The notes: a model not told the origin generated them from the sequence alone. A stretch of DNA of 64,000 nucleotides from G963677325 sp963810555 (GCA_963810555.1 CAWENX010000005.1:1-64000), one strand, 5' to 3'. Positions 27,814 through 37,656 are shown, counted from the stretch's first letter. A program made the numbers and translations.

Positions 27814-28593
27814 ATGGCATTTTATCCGGGATTTGATATAGAGGTACTGGCCAATCCAATGGGATTTATGTATGGTGAGGACGTGTTCGGACCTGAGCCG
27901 GAATACCGCAGCCTCGATTCCATCCGTAAGAGTCTGCTTGATCCTCAATGCGATGGTCCAGATCCGGTTTACTGCATTGCGATGGATGTAGGAAAAAAGA
28001 TACACCTGCCTATCCTGCAAAAACTTCATCTTCTGTACGGGACTGTCACCTATGCCGCAGGACGACTGGGAAATGAACCTGTCAGGAGCCAGGGGCATGT
28101 TCACAAAGTTTCCCCTCTCAGCAAATGGTCTACTCCCGAGGTTTACGAAATCTGGTCAGGAAAGGCTATTATCTATATGCAGGAAAATGCGGAGGATGAA
28201 CCCGGACGTTGTTTCGCGGTTGAAGCAGGACCCGGTGAAGTGGTTATTGTTCCACCCTACTGGGCCCATGCCACCATCAGCGCCGATCATCTACAGCCGC
28301 TTACTTTCGGGGCCTGGTGCGACAGAGAATACGGATTTGAATATGAAGACGTGAGGTCGCATAAGGGTCTGGCATGGTTCCCACTAATCAGGGATGACGA
28401 ATCTATTGAATGGCAAAAGAATCGAAATTACCATGCAAATGAACTGACGGTCAAAACGCCTGAATCTTATCGTCAGTTTGGAATTGAGAAAGGAAAATCA
28501 ATTTACAAGCAGTTTGAAGAGGATCCTGAAAGATTCCAATTCGTACCTTTCCCTGCCTTGGCGGAAGATAAATGGATCAATTTTGTTCCATAG
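27814..28593 (+). CDS. Second cupin-type sugar-phosphate isomerase
   Basis: Glucose-6-phosphate isomerase-like cupin of about 260 residues, longer than the archaeal-type copy at 22902. I prefer the ATG at 27814 (MAFYPGFD) to the TTG at 27787. Metal-binding residues appear in RSQGHVHKV and STPEVYEIWSGKAIIYM, with a third His in PPYWAHATIS. The C-terminal 70 residues are an extension absent from the first copy. Two paralogous isomerases plus a phosphomannose isomerase in one locus suggest different sugar phosphates for each. Confidence 0.82.
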   Translation: MAFYPGFDIEVLANPMGFMYGEDVFGPEPEYRSLDSIRKSLLDPQCDGPDPVYCIAMDVGKKIHLPILQKLHLLYGTVTYAAGRLGNEPVRSQGHVHKVSPLSKWSTPEVYEIWSGKAIIYMQENAEDEPGRCFAVEAGPGEVVIVPPYWAHATISADHLQPLTFGAWCDREYGFEYEDVRSHKGLAWFPLIRDDESIEWQKNRNYHANELTVKTPESYRQFGIEKGKSIYKQFEEDPERFQFVPFPALAEDKWINFVP

Positions 28594-28783
28594 CTTCTTT
28601 ACCGTCAGATTTATCTGTTTATCCTTTGCCGTCAGCTTTAGCTGATGGAGCACAATTTCCGATTCTGATTATTCTTGCTATTTTTGGAAAACGAACATAA
28701 CCAAATCCATATGGAGAATGCTTTCCCGGCTTGCTACGCGCGGTATGATGAAAAAATGTGGAACTTCTAAACTTTCTTATGGT

Positions 28784-30106
28784 ATGAAATATATTTTTCA
28801 CCTTTTCGGGATATCGATCCTTCTTTTTTCCTGTACAGTTAAAACGATTCAAAAGCCCGGCACCACAGAAATAACCAAGTGGCAGGAAGATAAAAAAGCG
28901 GCTGTTTCCATCACCTATGATGACGGATCGATCCATCAGTTTACTGTTGCTGTGCCGATTATGAACAAGCTCGGTCTGCCGGGAACCTTTTTCATCAATA
29001 CGGGTAAAATAAAGGGATCAGCACAGGGTAAGTTTATCGGAAGGCCTGCAGAAAAGATCGTTAAGGAAACTGCTTCAATTAAAACCAACCAGGATAATTT
29101 CTTTGAAAGAGCCTCGTTGATCCGATTTACAGGCATTGATAAGGCAGTTGATTACCATACCCGGGCAGGCTCGCTTTATGAAGCCGGGAAAGAGAAGGAA
29201 GCCTGGGCGCTGATGGACGAAGCTTACAGTAAGGTAAGGAGTACGGGCCTTATCCATAACACCAAGGCACCTGAACAAACAACGGATACAACAACCTGGG
29301 AAGATTTCAAAACGTATGTAAGCCAGGGACACGAAATAGCCTGCCATACTATCACCCATCCTAAACTTTCCGTACTGACAGAACCCAATCTCCTGTATGA
29401 GTTGGAACAATGCAGGGCAGACATTGAGAAGAATCTTGGAAAAAGAATGACCTTTTCGGCCGAGTGCCCGTTCGGCTCTGAAAATGCAAGGGTCATGGGA
29501 TATGCATACAAAATATTTCCTGCCCTGCGCAACCGAATGCCCGAACCCTGGCTTGAAGAAATCGACAGGGGCAACCGGATGCAGCCCGGTGCATCCAAGA
29601 AGGAATATGTCCAGTGGCAGAGAGGACCAGTGAGAAAAATCAGTATGGAGGAAATGAAGTCCTATATTGATACCTGTCTTGTGCATGACAATATTTGGCT
29701 GGTACTGGTCTTTCACGGAGTGGACGGAATCGGCTGGGAACCCAGGACGGGGGCGGAACTACAGGAGTATTTCAGCTATATCAAAGAAAAGGAGCCTTCT
29801 CTGTATATAGGAACCTTCGGCGATGTGGCGAAATATATGAAGGAAAGGATGAGTTCAACAGTAAAAAGCGAGGTTCAGGGTAATTCTATTACCGTGGATG
29901 TTTCCTGCGGACTCGATCCTGAAGTCTATGATGTCGCCATGACTTTAAAAACCTATGTACCTAAGAGATGGAAAACCATTGTACTTCATAAAAAAGGCAG
30001 TCCGGAAAAGCTGACAGGGATTTCGGTTCAAAATGATTCCGGAGGGCAGTATGTGATTTATCCCGTCAAACCAGGAGAAGATGAAATCGTCCTCTCGTCT
30101 CAATAA
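28784..30106 (+). CDS. Lipoprotein polysaccharide deacetylase-like protein
   Basis: Predicted NodB-homology (CE4) enzyme that removes acetyl groups from a surface or imported glycan. I start it at 28784, where MKYIFHLFGISILLFSC forms a lipoprotein signal; the upstream in-frame ATG at 28718 would bury it. The first catalytic motif SITYDDG and the metal-binding HTITHP motif are visible. A roughly 100-residue insert lies between motifs 1 and 2, and a beta-rich domain of about 90 residues follows at the C terminus. It ends the sugar locus, 125 bp or more after the cupin gene. Confidence 0.85.
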   Translation: MKYIFHLFGISILLFSCTVKTIQKPGTTEITKWQEDKKAAVSITYDDGSIHQFTVAVPIMNKLGLPGTFFINTGKIKGSAQGKFIGRPAEKIVKETASIKTNQDNFFERASLIRFTGIDKAVDYHTRAGSLYEAGKEKEAWALMDEAYSKVRSTGLIHNTKAPEQTTDTTTWEDFKTYVSQGHEIACHTITHPKLSVLTEPNLLYELEQCRADIEKNLGKRMTFSAECPFGSENARVMGYAYKIFPALRNRMPEPWLEEIDRGNRMQPGASKKEYVQWQRGPVRKISMEEMKSYIDTCLVHDNIWLVLVFHGVDGIGWEPRTGAELQEYFSYIKEKEPSLYIGTFGDVAKYMKERMSSTVKSEVQGNSITVDVSCGLDPEVYDVAMTLKTYVPKRWKTIVLHKKGSPEKLTGISVQNDSGGQYVIYPVKPGEDEIVLSSQ

Positions 30107-30138
30107 ACTTTCATACTATCAGTATTAAAACTTCAGCG

Positions 30139-30990
30139 GCAGAGTAGAGCCTGGAAGGAATAAAACCTTCCCTGCCCCCTTTGTCAAACCGTTCGTATGA
30201 TTTGTGCGCTTAAGGCTTTCCCGTAAAGTTCTTCCCATGATTTCGTTTTATTAATGTGAAAGAGAATCTTTTTGATGCAGTCATTACAGACATCCCTTCC
30301 AAATTCATCCGACTTTTCCTGACGATAAAGTCCCGCTTCTTCTGGTTATAACCATATTTATCTGTTTCTGGTGATACACCAATTCAGACGGCGAATCCTT
30401 GCTTTGAAACTTCTTTATAGTAATGCATCTTCGCTCCTGCGGCTTTTACCTTTCCGGCCAACTTCACTACTACATGTATATCCGACTCCCTCGGCGGCTG
30501 GAGAACTGCTCCTGCCCCGTTAGGGTCTCCCATGTTCATGCACTACCTTTGAGCACCCAACACCATCCGACTTTGAGCACCTATCAATGTGCATATTTCG
30601 GTTTCTTCCATTGATATATCAGGTTTCATCATATCCGGGAGGCTGACCTATCCATAAAGCGTAACAAGGCCTGACCGATGCAGCTTACAGCATTGCTGCA
30701 CCCGGGCTTCACAGGGGTTGTTTCCTTGCCCCGTACCAGCTGTGCTTCAACCCGAACGGCAAATTTAATCGTAAGGCTGCTTTCATCCTTATAGGTGTTT
30801 GATTTATATTAACGCACACCTCGTGGCTCACCAAAGTTGGAAAAGAAAGACGCATAGCATGCATCTCGTAATTACGGGATTGTGATCTTTTGCATTCTCC
30901 TCGGTAGTCTTCGCCTGAACCAATAGTTAGTCCAGCACTTGCGGGATTTGCGCGATTCTTTATCGCTGGAGTCTTATTACTGACCACTTA
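30139..30990 (-). mobile_element. Group II intron-like relic without maturase
   Basis: On the minus strand the block has group II-like features. A GTGTG-type 5' end lies near 30819. A segment near 30461-30535 translates to PPRESDIHVVVK, like the region that precedes group II maturases. A domain-V-like 3' strand ACGGTTTGAC followed by AAAGGGGGCAGG lies near 30173-30193. A domain-VI-like hairpin GGAAGG/CCTTCC follows, with CTCTACTC at about 30140. No reverse transcriptase frame is present; the distal domain-V stem does not pair well. Two open stretches (92 codons at 30709-30987; a cysteine-containing one near 30182-30330) have no recognised family. I see no other gene in 30107-31285. Confidence 0.45.
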
Positions 30991-31031
30991 ATCCTAAAAG
31001 TCAATTAACCATAATATTCAAAAATCCCTCT

Positions 31032-31086
31032 CCGGTTTTGCTTCGCTATTGCTCCGTATCAACTCCTATATCGGTCTTATGCTCAT
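31032..31086. repeat. 11-bp tandem array
   Basis: Five 11-bp units in register: ccggttttgct, tcgctattgct, ccgtatcaact, cctatatcggt, cttatgctcat. The conservation is low but the spacing is exact. Confidence 0.5.
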
Positions 31087-31285
31087 TTTTACATAATGTT
31101 GATATTTTATTAAAAATTTATACTCTGTTTCAAAAACGATAAAATACTAAGCAGTTAGATTTAATAAAAAACTGCTCAAACATTGAAAATACCAAAAAAC
31201 AATGAAATAGCAAAGTAGTAAAGGGGTAAACGTAGGAAATACTAAATCTATTTCAGGACAAGAAAATTGAAATAAGTAATATTAC

Positions 31286-32134
31286 TTAAACGTTTTTATA
31301 ATAAACCGGTGGATGTTTTAAAGCACGATAGATAAGATAAATTCCAGCCAGGATGAATGGAATGCTTAAAATCTGGCCCATATTCAGCGCCATATTTGCT
31401 TCGAAAGCTTCCTGAGGTTCCTTGATAAATTCGATCAAAAACCTGGTAAGAAAAATCCCAATAAAAAATACTCCAATCAGCAGGCCGGGGCGGTCTTTTA
31501 AATCTTTCCTGCGGTAATAAAGATATAACAAGAGAAAGAAAGTTGTCAGATATGAAAGAGCTTCATATATCTGGGTTGGATGTTTAGCGACTGTTTCACC
31601 GTTGCGCTCAAAAATGAATCCCCACGGAAGGTTAGTGGCAACTCCGTAAATTTCAGAATTCATCAGATTACCCATTCGGATCATTGCTGCTACAAGGGCA
31701 ACAGGAACTGCCAGCCGGTCCAGAGTCCATAACATACTTCGTTTTGTCACCTTTTTGGAATAAATCCATACAGCCACTAAGATTCCAATTGTACCGCCAT
31801 GACTTGCCAATCCCTGGTATCCTACAAATTTATACCCGGTTGCTGTTTTGGCTATCGGCAGAAAGATTTCTATCAGATGATGAGAATAATAGCTCCATCC
31901 ATAAAATAAAACATGCCCCAAACGTGCACCAATGATAGTAGCAATGATCACATAAATAAACAGTTTATCGACCCATTCAACTTTTGCTCCCTCGTGCTTA
32001 AACATTTTAGTTAAAATGACATAACCTAACAGGAAGCCAGTGGCGAAGAGCAGACCGTACCATCTTACGGAGATGGAACCAATGCTGAATATTTCAGGAT
32101 TGACATTCCAGTGTATAAACAGGAGTGAGTTCAT
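31286..32134 (-). CDS. lgt: Prolipoprotein diacylglyceryl transferase
   Basis: Transfers diacylglycerol from phosphatidylglycerol to the lipobox cysteine of prolipoproteins in the inner membrane. It is 282 residues with seven predicted helices. The Lgt signature is present: GLASHGGTIGILVAVWIYSKK, followed by DRLAVPVALVAAMIRMGNLMNSEIYG and RHPTQIYEAL-type KHPTQIYEALSYL. It lies 28 bp downstream of secA on the same strand. It serves the several lipoproteins predicted in this window. Confidence 0.95.
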   Translation of the reverse strand: MNSLLFIHWNVNPEIFSIGSISVRWYGLLFATGFLLGYVILTKMFKHEGAKVEWVDKLFIYVIIATIIGARLGHVLFYGWSYYSHHLIEIFLPIAKTATGYKFVGYQGLASHGGTIGILVAVWIYSKKVTKRSMLWTLDRLAVPVALVAAMIRMGNLMNSEIYGVATNLPWGFIFERNGETVAKHPTQIYEALSYLTTFFLLLYLYYRRKDLKDRPGLLIGVFFIGIFLTRFLIEFIKEPQEAFEANMALNMGQILSIPFILAGIYLIYRALKHPPVYYKNV

Positions 32135-32162
32135 GTTCAGATATTTATTTTACTTCGGTTAT

Positions 32163-32669
32163 TTATTCGATTCCCCGTCCGTGACACATTTTGTATTTTT
32201 TACCACTTCCGCAGGGACAAGGATCATTTCGCCCGATTTTCGGACCCTGTCTTACAGTTTGAACTCTTCGTCCATCCGGTTCATGATTTGTGCCGGAGCG
32301 GGAAGATGCATCACTTTTTTCCTCACGGTACCTTGAACGGTCAACCGGTCGTCGAACCTGTGCTTCCCTCACTTGCTCCGGATCGCTGATCGGAATCTGA
32401 CCTTTCATCAAAGTGGATACAACACCACGATTAACGCGTTCCATCATCGCCTTGAAAAGATTGAACGATTCAAGTTTGTAAATCAACAGAGGATCTTTCT
32501 GTTCATAAGACGCATTCTGTACTGATGTCCGCAATTCGTCCAGTTCGCGAAGGTTTTCTTTCCAGTGTTCATCAATCGTTGCAAGAATTACCTGTTTTTC
32601 ATATGATTTTACAAGATCCTGCCCTTGAGTTTTATACGCCTTTTCAAGATTCGTAATAATATTGAACAA
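32163..32669 (-). CDS. secA: Preprotein translocase SecA, C-terminal part (frameshifted)
   Basis: C-terminal 168 residues of SecA, beginning NIITNLEKAYKTQGQDLVKSYEKQVILATIDEHWKE (helical scaffold). A variable arginine-rich linker follows, and the zinc-binding SEC-C motif RNDPCPCGSGKKYKMCHG closes the protein; it binds SecB and phospholipid. The frame is joined to the 32680-35478 ORF by removing one A from the run at about 32734-32736, which restores VKNVYETKSHVYTNIVVPITDG. SecA is essential, so the break is almost certainly a sequencing error. Confidence 0.9.
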   Translation of the reverse strand: MFNIITNLEKAYKTQGQDLVKSYEKQVILATIDEHWKENLRELDELRTSVQNASYEQKDPLLIYKLESFNLFKAMMERVNRGVVSTLMKGQIPISDPEQVREAQVRRPVDRSRYREEKSDASSRSGTNHEPDGRRVQTVRQGPKIGRNDPCPCGSGKKYKMCHGRGIE

Positions 32670-32679
32670 ACGGATACCA

Positions 32680-35478
32680 TCAGTAATAGGAACTACAATG
32701 TTGGTATAAACATGCGACTTGGTTTCGTATACATTTCTTGACTACAGGGTAAGCCTGTTTTGAAATGACCTGGACTTTGCGGGTGAAATTATCAATCGAC
32801 CCGCGGTAAATTTTCTCAGTGACATTATCAGCAGACAATTGCGAAAATTCTTCTTCACTGACAGGAGAATCAAGGGAAAGTGAACGGATCAGATCCATCC
32901 TGAAATCTTCAAATCCATTCTTTCCCGAAGGTTGATACATCTCGGTGATCGAATCGGCTATATCATAGATCATATTCAGAATATCGACGTCGATCCGTTC
33001 ACCGAAAAGTGCGTGACGGCGTTTCTTATAGATCACCTCGCGCTGTGAATTCATCACGTCGTCGTATTCCAGAAGCCGTTTCCGAATGCCGAAGTTATTT
33101 TCCTCGACCTTTCTCTGTGCCCGTTCAATGGATTTTGAGATCATTGAATGCTGAATCACTTCACCATCCTTTAATCCCAGTCTGTCCATGATCCCCACGA
33201 TACGTTCGGAAGAGAACAGCCTCATCAGGTCGTCTTCAAGAGAAACAAAGAACTGCGATGAACCGGGATCTCCCTGACGACCGGAACGTCCTCTCAACTG
33301 CCTGTCCACACGCCTTGATTCATGACGTTCGGTTCCGATGATTGCCAGTCCGCCGAGTTCACGTGTTTGAGGTGTCAGTTTAATGTCGGTACCTCGTCCT
33401 GCCATGTTCGTTGCAATGGTTACCGTTCCCAGTTTACCGGCTTCAGCGACAATTTCGGCTTCGCGCTGGTGCAGTTTTGCATTCAGCACCTGATGTTTTA
33501 TACCGCGCATTGTCAGCATACGGCTCAGTAATTCAGATATTTCAACCGAAGTTGTTCCCACAAGCATTGGTTGTCCTATCTTGTTCAGTTTGACGATCTG
33601 TTCAATGATCGCGTTATATTTTTCTTTCTTGGTCTTATAAACCAGGTCCTCATGATCTTTCCGGATCACCGGCTTATTGGTGGGAATCACAACGACTTCA
33701 AGTTTATAAATATCCCATAGTTCGCCTGCTTCAGTTTCAGCCGTACCCGTCATCCCCGCGAGTTTGTGGTACATGCGGAAATAATTTTGAAGGGTAATAG
33801 TGGCAAAAGTCTGAGTTGCTTCTTCAATCTTAACGCGTTCCTTTGCCTCAATAGCCTGATGGAGTCCGTCCGAATAACGTCGTCCTTCCATGATACGGCC
33901 TGTCTGCTCATCTACAATCTTTACCTTACCTTCGATCAGGACATATTCCACATCCCGTTCGAACATTGTATAGGCTTTGAGCAACTGGTTGACAGTATGC
34001 ACCCTTTCGGATTTAACTGCGAAATTCTGAAGGAGAGTATCCTTCTTCTCCAGTTTCTCACTTTCCGAAAAGGAAGGGTTATTTTGTATTTCAGCTATTT
34101 CAGAACCCACATCAGGAAGTACGAAAAATCCCGCATCTTCGTTGGCCCCCGAAAGCTCATCAAACCCCTTGTCGGTGAGATCAACTGAGTTGAGCTTTTC
34201 CTCGATAACAAAATAGAGCGGATCGGTGGCAATATACATGTTCTTGCTGTTGTCCTGCATATAGAAGTTCTCCACCTTTAGCATCTTCGCCTTGATCCCT
34301 TCCTCGCTGAGAAAGCGTATAAGAGGTTTATGTTTGGGGAGTCCCTTGAAAGCACGGAACAATGCGAGAGCGCCTTCTTCCGCTTCCTTGCTGTCAGTCG
34401 AACCAATTTTCTTTTTAGCCTCGACAAGGTACTGATTGACAAGGTCGCGCTGAAGTTTGACAAGTCTTTCAACCGGGGCCTTCAGTTCATCAAAGAGCTG
34501 GTTTTCGCCTTTTGGTACGGGACCTGAAATTATCAGAGGTGTCCGTGCGTCGTCGATCAATACGGAGTCAACCTCGTCAACGATGGCATAGTGGTGCTTG
34601 CGCTGAACAAGATCAGAAGGACTGGTTGCCATATTGTCTCTAAGGTAGTCGAAACCGAATTCGTTGTTTGTCCCGAAAGTAATATCTGCTTCGTATGCCC
34701 TGCGCCGCTCAGGAGAATTAGGCTGATGTTTGTCAATACAGTCCACTGAGATTCCATGGAACATATACATCGGTCCCATCCATTCAGAGTCCCTCTTGGC
34801 CAGGTAATCATTGACGGTAACGATATGAACTCCCTGCCCTGCCAGGGCATTGAGGAATACCGGCAATGTGGCAACCAAAGTTTTTCCTTCACCAGTGCTC
34901 ATTTCAGCAATTTTACCCTGATGAAGGACGATACCGCCGATCAACTGAACGTCGTAATGGACCATATCCCAGGTCTGGAGGTTACCTCCCGCCACCCATT
35001 TGTTTTTATAAATGGCTTTATCCCCGTCGATTTCAACAAAATCTGTAGAGATGGAAAGATCGCGGTCAAATTGAGTGGCAGTTACTTCAATCTGTTCATT
35101 TTCAACAAAGCGGTGTGCAGTTTCCTTGACGATGGCAAATGCAAGAGGCAGAACTTCGTCAAGAATCTCTTCTATTTTTTTATCAATGGCCGATTCAAGT
35201 TTATCGACTCTATCATAGAGATTTTCAACCTCTTCGATAGGAATTTCCCCGCTTTCGGCCTTTTCCTTCAATTCAGCTATTTCGTCTTCCTCTGCCTTGA
35301 TGTGATCACGGATTTTCTGTCTCAGAGCGGACGATTCAGCCCTTAATTCGTCATTGGAAAAGCCCTGCAACCGTTCGTATTCCTGCTTTATCACCTCGAC
35401 GACAGGCATGACCACTTTGATATCCTTCTGACTTTTGTTTCCAAATAAACCTGAAAGTATTTTTTCTAAAACTGCCAT
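32680..35478 (-). CDS. secA: Preprotein translocase SecA, motor part (frameshifted near the 3' end)
   Basis: ATPase motor that drives preproteins through SecYEG. Visible are Walker A MSTGEGKTLVATLP, the DEAD-like motif IVDEVDSVLIDDARTPLI, the preprotein cross-linking region and the second nucleotide-binding fold with TNMAGRGTDIKL and the RQLRGRSGRQGDPG motif. Bacteroidota SecA is long (about 1,100 residues) owing to insertions, and this one totals about 1,105 when joined with 32163-32669. The last 20 residues of this ORF are out of frame. Confidence 0.95.
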   Translation of the reverse strand: MAVLEKILSGLFGNKSQKDIKVVMPVVEVIKQEYERLQGFSNDELRAESSALRQKIRDHIKAEEDEIAELKEKAESGEIPIEEVENLYDRVDKLESAIDKKIEEILDEVLPLAFAIVKETAHRFVENEQIEVTATQFDRDLSISTDFVEIDGDKAIYKNKWVAGGNLQTWDMVHYDVQLIGGIVLHQGKIAEMSTGEGKTLVATLPVFLNALAGQGVHIVTVNDYLAKRDSEWMGPMYMFHGISVDCIDKHQPNSPERRRAYEADITFGTNNEFGFDYLRDNMATSPSDLVQRKHHYAIVDEVDSVLIDDARTPLIISGPVPKGENQLFDELKAPVERLVKLQRDLVNQYLVEAKKKIGSTDSKEAEEGALALFRAFKGLPKHKPLIRFLSEEGIKAKMLKVENFYMQDNSKNMYIATDPLYFVIEEKLNSVDLTDKGFDELSGANEDAGFFVLPDVGSEIAEIQNNPSFSESEKLEKKDTLLQNFAVKSERVHTVNQLLKAYTMFERDVEYVLIEGKVKIVDEQTGRIMEGRRYSDGLHQAIEAKERVKIEEATQTFATITLQNYFRMYHKLAGMTGTAETEAGELWDIYKLEVVVIPTNKPVIRKDHEDLVYKTKKEKYNAIIEQIVKLNKIGQPMLVGTTSVEISELLSRMLTMRGIKHQVLNAKLHQREAEIVAEAGKLGTVTIATNMAGRGTDIKLTPQTRELGGLAIIGTERHESRRVDRQLRGRSGRQGDPGSSQFFVSLEDDLMRLFSSERIVGIMDRLGLKDGEVIQHSMISKSIERAQRKVEENNFGIRKRLLEYDDVMNSQREVIYKKRRHALFGERIDVDILNMIYDIADSITEMYQPSGKNGFEDFRMDLIRSLSLDSPVSEEEFSQLSADNVTEKIYRGSIDNFTRKVQVISKQAYPVVKKCIRNQVACLYQHCSSYY

Positions 35479-35702
35479 TATTTTTTAAAAATGTAAATCG
35501 TATCCAAGATTGTATCCAATCTATTGTTTAAATACAAAGGTAATCTAAAACTTACAAGTATCGAAATCCTTAACGTTTTTTTAAGGTGGTAGGCTATAGG
35601 CTGTAAGTAGCAGGTCACAGGTTTAAGAACGTCAAAGAACGCAAGAGAAGACCTATGAGTATCGGTCAGCATTGCTTTCATTATTTTTGATACCCTCTCA
35701 GT

Positions 35703-36677
35703 TTATTTAACGTCATTAATATTCCAGTGAATATTGTCCAACACCGTTTTCATTTCTTTCACCGTCGGAATGGTCCTGACACTCTTTTCAGAATATGAGG
35801 GAACTGCAAACAGGATCGACACTCCAAGGGTCGGGCAGATAAAACGGTGCGGGCGGCCGAACTTCCCGTTGCAAAGATGAATGAACGGCTTTTTGAGTTC
35901 ATGTCTCAAAGTCATTGTTGTTTTGAAAGCTTCGGCAAGCTCTTTTTCGGTAGTGACGACGGTTACGATCTTCACCACGTCAGGGCCGCGATCTTCAAAT
36001 GCATGCAGGTGCTCGACGACTTCTTCTGTCGTTCGCGAACATGTCATATGGCTGGATATGACCACGTCGGCGTTTTTGCTGTGAATTTTGTCGATAAGAC
36101 GCCGCTGTTTGTCTATAGCGTTTTGATTATATGTTATTTCCATCGGAGACGGATCGTACAGATCCCCCATCACATCGATCATGGAAGCCCCCGTATCAGC
36201 TGCTGTCAGCAACAATTCCTGGCGTTCGTCATCACTGTATTTTCCCCATTTGCCTGCGCGGTAATAATAAAACATGAACGGTAAATTCACCGATTTAATA
36301 ATACTTTTCAATGATTCAGGATTTCTGAACTCCGGCTTTAAGTCATCAAGGGATATCGCAATGCCCTGCGCTCCGTCGGTTTCTGAATTTCTTACTGCCG
36401 TTATCAATTCCTGCGGCGTCTGTTCTCCTATGAGTCCCGTTATGACCGGATAAGGTTTGTTTAGAAAAGAAAGTCTCCCCGTATTATCCTTTGAAGAATT
36501 CTCAACCCTGCTTTTCCCCTCATCTATGGGAACTGCGTTAGACCGGCCCGGGGTTTCAAATTGAGATGTTGCTCCGGCAGGCTTTCCCCAAAGCCGGTTC
36601 ATAAATAATCCATTGATCGAAGCCGCTCCGGCGATGGTTGCTCCTGCGGTGCCTGCAATAAAATTTCTTCGCTTCAT
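35703..36677 (-). CDS. Tat-exported type I 3-dehydroquinate dehydratase-like protein
   Basis: A 324-residue protein with a twin-arginine signal (MKRRNFIAGTAGATIAGAA) and a class I AroD-like (beta/alpha)8 barrel. The Schiff-base lysine is Lys236 in DVVKIVTVV and the general base is His210 in ISSHMT. The substrate-binding GKFGRPHRFICPTLGVSILF segment corresponds to the GxxGxxSR...GS element of AroD. Housekeeping AroD is cytoplasmic and shorter, so this is probably an exported paralogue with a different substrate. It lies beside a PqqD-like relic, in a region containing an intact PqqD gene. Confidence 0.82.
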   Translation of the reverse strand: MKRRNFIAGTAGATIAGAASINGLFMNRLWGKPAGATSQFETPGRSNAVPIDEGKSRVENSSKDNTGRLSFLNKPYPVITGLIGEQTPQELITAVRNSETDGAQGIAISLDDLKPEFRNPESLKSIIKSVNLPFMFYYYRAGKWGKYSDDERQELLLTAADTGASMIDVMGDLYDPSPMEITYNQNAIDKQRRLIDKIHSKNADVVISSHMTCSRTTEEVVEHLHAFEDRGPDVVKIVTVVTTEKELAEAFKTTMTLRHELKKPFIHLCNGKFGRPHRFICPTLGVSILFAVPSYSEKSVRTIPTVKEMKTVLDNIHWNINDVK

Positions 36678-36714
36678 ATTTAGCCGGTGTTTACTTTATT
36701 CTTTCTATTTCCCT

Positions 36715-36890
36715 GAAATTTTGTACTTATTATCATAAATGGGGCTTATAAATATTGCCAATCCCTTATCCAATTCGCCTGTTTTTTACGGAACATCACG
36801 ATACCATGTGTTCAGATGATCCGGCAGGGTAGCTACACTGTACATGCCATCCCCCTTGCTCTTCAGTATATGTTTCAAAATGGGTTATGG
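36715..36890 (-). pseudogene. Decayed duplicate of the PqqD-like gene
   Basis: The minus strand translates to KSKGDGMYSVATLPDHLN, then a stop, then KTGELDKGLAIFISPIYDNKYKISGK. This matches the C-terminal half of the intact gene at 37657-38037 (IDGVSNVATLLDHLNK to LAGFLSVMYDNRYINF). The N-terminal half is lost. The nucleotide sequences are also clearly similar. Confidence 0.75.
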
Positions 36891-36909
36891 ATGGCTCAGC
36901 ATTTCTAAT

Positions 36910-37299
36910 TTACAAACTGTATGGGTCAACAAGCTGTAAGTCATGAATATTTCTAAAGTCAGAAATATTTCGGGAAATTAAAACCATGTCATAAACATGA
37001 GCAGTAGCGGCGATAATGGCATCTGGAAGCCGGATTTTATATTTTCTGCGAATATCAATGCATTCATCAACAACATTGCCAGACAGATCAAGGATAGTAG
37101 AATCATTCATAAAATCGGCGAGCAGCTTATAATTTTCATCGGAAGTATTAAATCCAAGTACTTCAATTTTGGTAATAACTGATACATTTGGAACTGCATC
37201 AACAATCCGGTTCATAAATACCATACCGTTTGCAGGAAGTTTCTGACCTAAATAATCAATTAATGCATTGCTATCAATCAAATATTGGATTGTCTCCAT
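36910..37299 (-). CDS. PIN-domain toxin (VapC-like)
   Basis: A 129-residue predicted ribonuclease toxin. The PIN acidic residues are visible: Asp9 in YLIDSNALIDYL, a Glu in ITKIEVLGF and Asp in RLPDAIIAATA, plus a C-terminal acidic segment. Such toxins usually cleave tRNA or rRNA when released from their antitoxin. Its start overlaps the end of the upstream antitoxin gene by 22 bp, which couples their translation. Confidence 0.88.
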   Translation of the reverse strand: METIQYLIDSNALIDYLGQKLPANGMVFMNRIVDAVPNVSVITKIEVLGFNTSDENYKLLADFMNDSTILDLSGNVVDECIDIRRKYKIRLPDAIIAATAHVYDMVLISRNISDFRNIHDLQLVDPYSL

Positions 37300-37493
37300 T
37301 CGCTACGGCTTTTGGTTACATAGTCCTGAAGTTGTTCTGCAATTTCAGAAGGCAGTTTACCAGCATACTTTTCAGAAAGATTTTGGAGTGGCTGAATACT
37401 TTTATTTAACACCTTAATTAAATTCAAGTCTTCCAGATCTTCCAAAATCTTGTATGCCTTATTGTTATTTATTTGAAGGAGTACTGTTTCCAT
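37278..37493 (-). CDS. Antitoxin of the PIN toxin
   Basis: A 71-residue protein preceding the PIN toxin. I use the ATG at 37493 (METVLLQINNNKAYKILEDLEDLNLIKVL). The N-terminal part looks like a small DNA-binding or dimerisation segment; the helical charged C terminus (PSEIAEQLQDYVTKSRSEWR) is expected to wrap the toxin. Autoregulation of the operon is typical. I do not recognise a specific antitoxin family from motifs alone. Confidence 0.75.
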   Translation of the reverse strand: METVLLQINNNKAYKILEDLEDLNLIKVLNKSIQPLQNLSEKYAGKLPSEIAEQLQDYVTKSRSEWRQSNI

Positions 37494-37656
37494 ATTCACC
37501 AATTTAAAATTTCACTATTCTGGTTTTAATCAAAAACCTACTTAATGTCAATACATAACAAAATTAAGCAAATATAAGGTATTATTAGGCGGGCAGAAAG
37601 AATTTCTTCCCTGCTGCTTAGCGACTTGTTATAATCTGTTTAAATACCTGCACCAA

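Noticed and set aside
29075..29716. A 213-codon minus-strand open frame inside the deacetylase gene
   Set aside because: Antisense shadow; the plus-strand gene has CE4 motifs and a lipoprotein signal.
34756..35346. A 196-codon plus-strand open frame inside secA
   Set aside because: Shadow of the conserved SecA motor domain.
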